Positions 57,699 through 64,000 of a DNA stretch of 64,000 bases are shown in pieces. The notes beneath the pieces were generated by a model. The model worked only from the letters and a program-made list of their open reading frames with translations. It was not told where the DNA came from and did no database searches. The stretch comes from Enterobacter ludwigii (GTDB lineage: Bacteria; Pseudomonadota; Gammaproteobacteria; Enterobacterales; Enterobacteriaceae), in NCBI GenBank assembly GCA_023023105.1, contig CP083824.1, forward strand, positions 3,410,001-3,474,000. The letters run 5' to 3'. The translations under genes were made by a program, and so were the position numbers. Each line of letters starts with the position of its first letter. The stretch's first letter is position 1.

Positions 57699-58838
57699 TC
57701 AGGCGCGAGCGGTCACTTTAGGACGAACAATTATCGCGGGTAAAGCAAGCAGCGCCATTACCCAGAAGACGCCATGCCCCAGATGCTGGTAGAGGAAACC
57801 GGCGAAGACCGTCATGATCGCAATACTGCCGCCCATCGCAACTGCGGAATAAACCGCCTGCAGACGAATCACGTCCCCTCCCTCGCGCGCAGCGATATAG
57901 CGCATCGCCGCCAGATGGCACACGGTGAAGGTACCGCAGTGGAGAATTTGCGCCACAATCAGCCACGGCAGTTCCGTCGTCCAGCCCATAATGCCCCACC
58001 GCAGCACACCGCACAGGGCGGAAAGCAGCAGCAGGTCGCGCGCGCCAAAACGACGGAATAGCTTTTTGCTCAGGGCGAAAATAACGACTTCGGCCACTAC
58101 CCCCAGCGACCATAGATAGCCAACGGCTGATGCAGAATATCCCGCCCCCTGCCAGTAGATGGCACTGAAACCATAATACGCCGCATGCGCCCCCTGGAGC
58201 AGACACACGCACGCCAGAAAACGCCAGCTTTGTGCAACCAGGCTCCGCCAGGCAGGCCAGCCTGCGCTCTCCTGATGGCGGCTCTCCCCTTGCGGCATCA
58301 CCGACGGTCGCAGCAGCATGCCCAACAACATCGAGGCAATTCCGATACTCAACAGAGCCAGGATCGCGCGGTAATCATAGAGACTGACCAGTTTACCCAC
58401 CAACGCAGAACCAATCACAAAGGCAATTGAGCCCCACAGCCGCACGCGGCCATAGTCCATGGTGATCTGCTTTTGCCAGGTGTTCGCCAGGGCATCCGTC
58501 AGCGGTACCAGCGGTGAAAAGAACAGGTTGAAGCCGACCATCACTACCATCAGCCAGGCAAACTGGTGGCTGACCCAGAAGCAGGCGACAAAGACCAGCG
58601 TCAACAGAGCAAGAATGCGCAGCGCCTTGATCAGTAAGGAGGGATCGCTAACGCGCGGGGCAATCAGCAGGCTGCCGAGGAAACGCGCCACCAGCCCGGC
58701 TCCTAGCAGGACACCAATGGTCTCGGGGGTCAGGCCAATGCCTTTGAGCCAGACGCTCCAGAAAGGCAGAAAAATGCCGTAGCTAAAGAAATAGGTGAAA
58801 TAACTGAGCGCCAGCCAGCGCGTGGAATGCAAGACCAT
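57699..58838 (-). CDS. hcaT: HcaT, MFS transporter (putative 3-phenylpropionate)
   Basis: 379 aa from the ATG at 58838 (MVLHSTRWLALSYF), the E. coli length. About 12 transmembrane segments of the LacY-like MFS group. In E. coli it lies beside the hca phenylpropionate genes; those genes are not seen here, so the transporter is separated from its presumed pathway. Substrate is inferred from orthology only. Confidence 0.9.
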   Translation of the reverse strand: MVLHSTRWLALSYFTYFFSYGIFLPFWSVWLKGIGLTPETIGVLLGAGLVARFLGSLLIAPRVSDPSLLIKALRILALLTLVFVACFWVSHQFAWLMVVMVGFNLFFSPLVPLTDALANTWQKQITMDYGRVRLWGSIAFVIGSALVGKLVSLYDYRAILALLSIGIASMLLGMLLRPSVMPQGESRHQESAGWPAWRSLVAQSWRFLACVCLLQGAHAAYYGFSAIYWQGAGYSASAVGYLWSLGVVAEVVIFALSKKLFRRFGARDLLLLSALCGVLRWGIMGWTTELPWLIVAQILHCGTFTVCHLAAMRYIAAREGGDVIRLQAVYSAVAMGGSIAIMTVFAGFLYQHLGHGVFWVMALLALPAIIVRPKVTARA

Positions 58839-59010
58839 GAATCCCTCCCGAAATCGAGGCCATAGTCTGGCGAGAATATAAAAATTAAGCAAGTCGATAG
58901 CCTGCTATAAATTAACGAAAAATTAACATAATGTGCAGTCATCTGGTTTATGGCAGGGAATGAAAATGTGTATTACGTTTAAATTACTCCACTTGCAGAG
59001 GTTTTCTGCC

Positions 59011-59433
59011 ATGAACTCACTTCGTTATTTCGATTTCGGTCAGTCGCGTCACCTGTTGCTGTTGATTGGCCGCATCGCACTTGTTGTACTGTTTATTATT
59101 TTTGGCTATCCGAAACTCACAGGGTTTAGCGGCACCGTGCAATATATGACCTCGCTGGGTACACCAATGCCCATGCTGGCGGCCATTATTGCGGTGGTAA
59201 TGGAAGTGCCCGCCGCTATTCTGATCGTACTGGGTTTTTTCACCCGTCCTCTCGCCGTCCTGTTTGTGTTTTACACTCTGGGAACCGCGGTAATAGGCCA
59301 TCACTACTGGGATATGACCGGTGATGCGGTCGTACCGAATATGATTAACTTCTACAAGAATGTCAGTATTGCTGGTGCCTTTATTCTGCTGGCGATCGTC
59401 GGGCCTGGCGCGATTTCCCTTGACCGGCGTTGA
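59011..59433 (+). CDS. yphA: DoxX-family inner-membrane protein YphA
   Basis: 140 aa from the ATG at 59011 ([10 protein letters not shown]); the longer frame from 58933 is not supported. Four hydrophobic segments of the DoxX type. Function unknown in E. coli. Convergent with glyA across a shared terminator. Confidence 0.9.
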   Translation: MNSLRYFDFGQSRHLLLLIGRIALVVLFIIFGYPKLTGFSGTVQYMTSLGTPMPMLAAIIAVVMEVPAAILIVLGFFTRPLAVLFVFYTLGTAVIGHHYWDMTGDAVVPNMINFYKNVSIAGAFILLAIVGPGAISLDRR

Positions 59434-59440
59434 GCCATAA

Positions 59441-59466
59441 AAAAAGGCCGCAAGCGCGGCCTTTTT
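59441..59466. terminator. Bidirectional terminator yphA/glyA
   Basis: AAAAAGGCCGC-AAGC-GCGGCCTTTTT with T-runs on both strands, between two convergent genes. Confidence 0.9.
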
Positions 59467-59487
59467 TATTTCTGCAAAGCAGAGGAA

Positions 59488-60741
59488 TTATGCGTATACC
59501 GGGAAGCGTGCGCAGATATCCAGAACTTTACCTTTAACGCGCTCGATAACCGCTTCGTCATTGATATTGTCCAGAACGTCACACATCCAGCCAGCCAGCT
59601 CTTTCACTTCCGCTTCTTTAAAGCCACGGCGAGTCACTGCTGGTGAACCAATACGGATACCGGAGGTCACAAACGGGCTCTTCGGATCGTTTGGTACGCT
59701 GTTTTTGTTCACGGTGATGTTTGCGCGGCCCAGGGCAGCGTCAGCTTCTTTACCGGTCAGGTTTTTATCAACCAGATCCAGCAGGAACAGGTGGTTTTCA
59801 GTACCACCGGAGACCACTTTGTAGCCACGGTTCAGGAACACTTCCACCATCGCTTTGGCGTTTTTGGCAACCTGCTGCTGGTAAACCTTGAACTCTGGCT
59901 CCATCGCTTCTTTCAGCGCCACCGCTTTTGCCGCGATAACGTGCATCAGAGGGCCGCCCTGCGCGCTTGGGAACACAGCAGAGTTCAGTTTTTTGTACAG
60001 CTCTTCATCACCGCCTTTCGCCAGGATCAGGCCACCGCGAGGACCCGCCAGGGTTTTGTGGGTGGTAGTGGTCACAACGTGAGCGTGTGGTACCGGGTTC
60101 GGGTAAACGCCTGCGGCAATCAGACCCGCAACGTGCGCCATGTCTACGAACAGGTAAGCACCGATGCTGTCTGCGATTTCACGCATTTTTGCCCAGTCAA
60201 CAATACCGGAGTAAGCAGAGAAACCGCCGATGATCATTTTCGGCTTATGGGTCTGCGCCTGCTTCGCCATGTCTTCGTAGTCAATCTTACCGGACTCATC
60301 AATACCGTAAGGAATGATGTTGTACAGTTTGCCGGAGAAGTTAACCGGGGAGCCGTGAGTCAGGTGGCCGCCCTGCGCCAGGTTCATACCCAGAACGGTA
60401 TCACCCGGTTGCAGCAGCGCGGTGTAGACCGCGAAGTTAGCCTGAGAGCCAGAGTGCGGCTGCACGTTAGCGTAGTCAGCACCAAAAAGCTCTTTCGCAC
60501 GGTCGATAGCCAGTTGCTCAACGATATCAACGTACTCACAACCGCCGTAGTAACGCTTACCCGGATAACCTTCAGCATATTTGTTGGTCAGCTGAGAGCC
60601 CTGCGCCTGCATTACGCGCGGGCTGGTGTAGTTTTCGGAGGCGATCAGTTCGATGTGCTCTTCCTGACGTACTTTTTCCTGCTCCATAGCCTGCCACAGT
60701 TCGGCATCATAATCGGCAATGTTCATTTCACGCTTTAACAT
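59488..60741 (-). CDS. glyA: Serine hydroxymethyltransferase
   Basis: 417 aa from the ATG at 60741 ([12 protein letters not shown]). A PLP enzyme; the Schiff-base Lys is in [16 protein letters not shown] near 229. It converts serine and tetrahydrofolate to glycine and methylene-THF, the main one-carbon source. The upstream PurR site shows control by purine supply. Confidence 0.98.
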   Translation of the reverse strand: MLKREMNIADYDAELWQAMEQEKVRQEEHIELIASENYTSPRVMQAQGSQLTNKYAEGYPGKRYYGGCEYVDIVEQLAIDRAKELFGADYANVQPHSGSQANFAVYTALLQPGDTVLGMNLAQGGHLTHGSPVNFSGKLYNIIPYGIDESGKIDYEDMAKQAQTHKPKMIIGGFSAYSGIVDWAKMREIADSIGAYLFVDMAHVAGLIAAGVYPNPVPHAHVVTTTTHKTLAGPRGGLILAKGGDEELYKKLNSAVFPSAQGGPLMHVIAAKAVALKEAMEPEFKVYQQQVAKNAKAMVEVFLNRGYKVVSGGTENHLFLLDLVDKNLTGKEADAALGRANITVNKNSVPNDPKSPFVTSGIRIGSPAVTRRGFKEAEVKELAGWMCDVLDNINDEAVIERVKGKVLDICARFPVYA

Positions 60742-60858
60742 CCGCATCTCCTGACTCAGCTAACAAGTAAATTTTGGCCTGAAAAGGCAGTCCTGTTGGA
60801 CGACGGGCAACAGTATAACTGAATAGTTCTGTGATAACAGGTCTTGACAAACGATTTT

Positions 60859-60874
60859 ACGCAAACGTTTTCCT
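60859..60874. promoter_or_regulatory. PurR operator upstream of glyA
   Basis: ACGCAAACGTTTTCCT matches the PurR consensus ACGCAAACGTTTNCNT, about 120 bp upstream of the glyA start. PurR repression of glyA is established in E. coli. Confidence 0.85.
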
Positions 60875-60996
60875 TCACGCCACGCAAGGGTTTGAGGAAT
60901 AAAGCTCTCGACATTTTCAACCGATTTCTTTTCAGGTTTGTGATGCATATTTTTCATGTTGCAAAGAACCATTTACAACGAAGGGGTATTTTTTAT

Positions 60997-61020
60997 AAGA
61001 TGCATTTAAAATACATCATT
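60997..61020. promoter_or_regulatory. NsrR operator of hmp
   Basis: AAGATGCATTTAAAATACAT followed by CATT closely follows the 11-1-11 NsrR consensus (AAGATGCYTTT-N-AAARRCATCTT type). It lies about 25-50 bp upstream of the hmp start and overlaps the promoter. It makes hmp inducible by nitric oxide. Confidence 0.88.
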
Positions 61021-61045
61021 AAAATGACATCAGAAGGACGCGCTC

Positions 61046-62236
61046 ATGCTCGACGCTCAAACCATCGCTACTGTAAAAGCCACTATTCCCCTGCTGGTAG
61101 AAACCGGCCCTAAACTCACTGCCCATTTCTACGATCGTATGTTCACGCACAACCCGGAGCTCAAAGAGATTTTCAACATGAGCAACCAGCGTAATGGCGA
61201 TCAGCGCGAAGCCCTGTTCAATGCTATCGCGGCCTACGCCAGTAATATTGAAAACCTGGCAGCGCTGCTGCCTGCGGTGGAAAAAATCGCGCAGAAACAT
61301 ACCAGCTTCCAGATCAAACCGGAGCAGTACAACATCGTTGGCGGCCATCTGTTAGCGACCCTGGACGAAATGTTCAGTCCGGGTCAGGAGGTACTGGACG
61401 CGTGGGGGAAAGCCTATGGCGTGCTGGCAAACGTATTCATCAATCGTGAAGCGCAAATCTACAGCGAAAACGCCAGTAAGAACGGTGGCTGGGAAGGTAC
61501 GCGTGCGTTTCGTATCGTTGAGAAAACGCCGCGCAGCCAGCTTATTACCAGCTTTGAATTTGAACCGGTTGACGGTCAGCCGGTAGCTGATTATCAGCCA
61601 GGACAGTATCTGGGCGTCTGGCTGAAGCCTGAAGGTTTCCCGCATCAGGAAATTCGCCAGTACTCCCTGACCCGCAAACATGACGGTAAACGTTACCGTA
61701 TCGCAGTGAAGCGTGAAGAAGGAGGTCAGGTTTCAAACTGGTTGCACAACAAAGCCAGCGTGGGCGACGTGGTACATCTGGCCGCACCTGCTGGTGATTT
61801 CTTTATGGCCGTTGAAACGCATACCCCTGTCACGCTGATCTCTGCGGGTGTCGGCCAAACGCCAATGCTGGCGATGCTCGATACGCTGGCGAAAGCAACC
61901 CACACCGCACAGGTAAACTGGTTCCACGCCGCCGAGAACGGAGATGTGCATGCCTTTTCGGATGAAGTAAAAACGCTGGGGGCGATCCTGCCACGCTTTA
62001 CCGCACATACCTGGTATCGCCAGCCTAATGAAGATGACCGCCAGAATGCACGATTCGACAGCGAGGGCTTGATGGATTTGAGTAAACACGAGAGCCTGTT
62101 CAGCAATCCAGAGATGCAATTCTGGCTCTGCGGCCCAGTCGCATTTATGCAGTTTGCCGCCAGACAGTTAGTTACGCTGGGGATCAAATCTGAAAACATT
62201 CATTACGAGTGTTTCGGGCCTCATAAAGTGCTGTAA
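61046..62236 (+). CDS. hmp: Flavohemoglobin (nitric oxide dioxygenase)
   Basis: 396 aa. Globin domain (1-140) with proximal His85 in [11 protein letters not shown] and Tyr29; FAD domain with RQYSLTR near 206-212; NAD domain with [10 protein letters not shown] near 268-277. It oxidises nitric oxide to nitrate using O2 and NADH. AGAAGGA lies 8 nt before the start. Divergent from glyA. Confidence 0.98.
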   Translation: MLDAQTIATVKATIPLLVETGPKLTAHFYDRMFTHNPELKEIFNMSNQRNGDQREALFNAIAAYASNIENLAALLPAVEKIAQKHTSFQIKPEQYNIVGGHLLATLDEMFSPGQEVLDAWGKAYGVLANVFINREAQIYSENASKNGGWEGTRAFRIVEKTPRSQLITSFEFEPVDGQPVADYQPGQYLGVWLKPEGFPHQEIRQYSLTRKHDGKRYRIAVKREEGGQVSNWLHNKASVGDVVHLAAPAGDFFMAVETHTPVTLISAGVGQTPMLAMLDTLAKATHTAQVNWFHAAENGDVHAFSDEVKTLGAILPRFTAHTWYRQPNEDDRQNARFDSEGLMDLSKHESLFSNPEMQFWLCGPVAFMQFAARQLVTLGIKSENIHYECFGPHKVL

Positions 62237-62253
62237 ACCGACCAATTCCTCTC

Positions 62254-62285
62254 AGGATGCTGTATTTAGCGGCATCCTTTTATTC
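62254..62285 (+). terminator. hmp terminator
   Basis: AGGATGC and GCATCCT stem followed by TTTATTCTTT, shortly after the hmp stop. Confidence 0.75.
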
Positions 62286-62383
62286 TTTCATCTTCAACAT
62301 TGAGTCTTGTGGCTTATCAATAATGAGTTTGTCATTCATGTTATGATTTTTCTTTTCCCTTTTCCGCTTGGGGACGCTTTTTT

Positions 62384-63925
62384 ATGCAACAACCTGTTGT
62401 ACGCGTTGGCGAGTGGCGAGTTACGCCGTCCATAAATCAAATTAGTCGGCAAGGTCGCCAACTGACGCTTGAACCACGCTTAATTGATCTTTTGGTGTAT
62501 TTCGCCAGTCATCCTGATGAAGTCCTGAGCCGGGATGAGATCATTGATAACATCTGGATGCGCAATATTGTCACCAGTCATGTGGTTACCCAGAGCATTT
62601 CAGAACTCCGTAAATGGCTGAAAGACGGTGATGAACAGAGTCCAGAATACATCACCACTGTGCCAAAGAGGGGCTACAAGCTCACCGCGCCGGTGGTCTG
62701 GATGACTGAAGAAAGCGCCGACAGTGGGCCATCCACGCTTATAGCCTCACCAGAAACGACGCCTGCCGGACAGGTCAATACGCTTCCTGAACCGGAAACA
62801 GCATCCGCTCCCTCATTCAGACAGGCGCGAAAAAAAGTCGATCGACGAAATCGTGTCGCCTCCTTCTGGACCTGGCTACTGTTTCTGTTGTCACTTGGTG
62901 CGTTGATTGCGCTGGTTATCATGTCGCTTATCAATTCTCACCCACCGGTGACCAAAACACGTCTGCTACTCAATCCACGCGATATAGATGTACGCTTTGA
63001 GCGCGGTATCTCTTGCAACAAGTGGTCTTCTCAACAGTCCTACGCCATCGGCCTGGGAAACCTGATTACCTCGTCCCTGAACACATATTCCACCTTTATG
63101 GTGCATGACAAAACCAACTACAACGTGACAGAACCCAGTAGCTCCGGGAAAACACTCACCATCAAATTCGTTAATCAACGTCATTACCGGGCACAGCAAT
63201 GTTTTATGTCTGTATTGCTGGTCGATAATGCAGACAGCTCTGTCATGCTGGACAAGCGCTACTTTATTACCGACAACACACTGTTATCGGTACAGGAAGA
63301 TCTCCTCCACAGTCTCTCCGCCGTGTTGACGCAGCCCTGGCCACCTCGTATGCAGGCACAACTTGCCCAGTTCCGCAATTCGCAAAGCCTGTCGTTGGCG
63401 CAGTACTACCAGGCTGACCAGTTGATTATGGAAGGTGATGTCGTGTCATTAAATAAAGCCAGCGAGTTACTCAACGTCGTCGCAAAAGACGCACCTGACT
63501 TTATAAATGCGCTGCTGGAAAAAGTACTGGTGGATGTACTACGACATTCACAGCAACAGTTCAATGAACCTCAACTTACCGCGCTGAATAATGAGCTGAG
63601 TAAAATCGCGCAACTTCCCGGCATTGAGGAATCAGCAACGTGGTATCAAATACAGACTATCAATGGATTAAGTAAAGGTGATATTGACAATGCATACAGG
63701 AACATTAACAAAAGCATTGAACTCGAAATGTCCTGGCTAAATTATGTCTTACTGGGAAAGATCTATGAGATGAAGGGTGATAATCGTCTGGCGGCTGATG
63801 CTTATATTACAGCATTTAACTTAAGGCCGGGTGAAAACACTCTCTACTGGATTGAGAATGGCGTTTTCCAGACTTCCATTAAAAAAGCAGCCCCTTATTT
63901 AAAAACTTTTCTTGCACAAGAGTAG
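62384..63925 (+). CDS. cadC: Membrane-bound activator CadC
   Basis: 513 aa. An OmpR-like winged helix (1-105; VVTQSISELRKWLK is the recognition region) binds DNA in the cytoplasm. A Pro/Ser-rich linker leads to a single transmembrane helix near 162-183, then a periplasmic sensor with the redox Cys pair C211 and C273. In E. coli CadC switches on cadBA (lysine decarboxylase and lysine/cadaverine antiporter) at low pH with lysine, which LysP reports. cadBA probably follows beyond the window. Confidence 0.95.
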   Translation: MQQPVVRVGEWRVTPSINQISRQGRQLTLEPRLIDLLVYFASHPDEVLSRDEIIDNIWMRNIVTSHVVTQSISELRKWLKDGDEQSPEYITTVPKRGYKLTAPVVWMTEESADSGPSTLIASPETTPAGQVNTLPEPETASAPSFRQARKKVDRRNRVASFWTWLLFLLSLGALIALVIMSLINSHPPVTKTRLLLNPRDIDVRFERGISCNKWSSQQSYAIGLGNLITSSLNTYSTFMVHDKTNYNVTEPSSSGKTLTIKFVNQRHYRAQQCFMSVLLVDNADSSVMLDKRYFITDNTLLSVQEDLLHSLSAVLTQPWPPRMQAQLAQFRNSQSLSLAQYYQADQLIMEGDVVSLNKASELLNVVAKDAPDFINALLEKVLVDVLRHSQQQFNEPQLTALNNELSKIAQLPGIEESATWYQIQTINGLSKGDIDNAYRNINKSIELEMSWLNYVLLGKIYEMKGDNRLAADAYITAFNLRPGENTLYWIENGVFQTSIKKAAPYLKTFLAQE

Positions 63926-64000
63926 AAAGCGCCCTCTGAATGCGTTAATGAATTTATTCAGTAAGTAGTAAAAATGTTGCCAGGAGGTGTTAATTGTTAC
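63926..64000 (+). promoter_or_regulatory. Region after cadC, possible start of cadBA control region
   Basis: 75 bases of A/T-rich sequence without a gene. By position it could be the start of the CadC-controlled promoter region, but the window ends before this can be judged. Confidence 0.3.

Noticed and set aside
59791..60738. 315-codon plus-strand open frame opposite glyA
   Set aside because: Shadow of glyA with biased reversed-codon composition.
1..64000. CRISPR arrays, tRNA and rRNA genes
   Set aside because: I saw no regularly spaced direct repeats, no cas genes, no tRNA cloverleaf and no rRNA sequence in the window.

Overview
The window is chromosomal DNA of an enterobacterium close to Enterobacter, Lelliottia or Leclercia. 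The backbone follows the E. coli order guaBA-xseA ... der-bamB-yfgM-hisS-ispG-rodZ-rlmN-ndk-pbpC-yfhM-sseA-sseB-pepB-isc operon-trmJ-suhB ... csiE-hcaT-yphA-glyA-hmp, with near-identical protein lengths. It departs from E. coli at a protealysin/emfourin pair after xseA, an oxidoreductase and a POT peptide transporter before der, a ZevAB-like metal-transport pair after suhB, and cadC next to hmp. I assign the genus group from gene order and remembered protein similarity only.

Positions 164-18308 are a genomic island inserted at the 3' end of guaA. Three copies of the attachment core (the last codons of guaA, ...IEWE-stop on the minus strand) lie at 164-178, 3981-3995 and 18293-18308, so the island is two elements in tandem. 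Repeats of the form TACCAT(G) lie inside both ends of each element and look like integrase arm sites. Element A (164-3995) carries only a translationally coupled pair of DUF262 proteins, the second with a DUF1524 HNH domain, and has no integrase. Element B (3981-18308) carries a P4-like tyrosine integrase beside guaA, a Gabija-like pair (OLD/TOPRIM ATPase-nuclease plus a very short UvrD-like helicase), and a three-gene coupled operon of an MmeI-like DNA methyltransferase, a DEAD/DEAH helicase and a GIY-YIG protein. It also holds an antitoxin-like protein joining a Fic-inhibitory (VbhA-type) motif to a HigA-type HTH domain with no Fic toxin beside it, an IS903-family insertion sequence that cuts a probable TrbL-like conjugation gene, and a membrane protein I do not recognise. 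The whole reads as a defence island with a decayed conjugation module.

From 18293 to the right end the genes are mostly housekeeping: purine synthesis (guaB, guaA), exonuclease VII (xseA), ribosome assembly (der), outer-membrane assembly (bamB), translation (hisS), isoprenoid synthesis (ispG), cell shape (rodZ), rRNA/tRNA modification (rlmN, trmJ), nucleotide balance (ndk), a penicillin-binding protein with an alpha-2-macroglobulin (pbpC, yfhM), the complete Isc iron-sulfur assembly operon with its IscR operators, suhB, glyA and hmp. The glyA-hmp gap holds clear PurR and NsrR operators. cadC at the right edge suggests that cadBA follows outside the window.

The least explained parts are the methyltransferase/helicase/GIY-YIG operon, the integrase-less DUF262 element with its own att sites, and the VbhA-HigA fusion lying just upstream of the methyltransferase operon.
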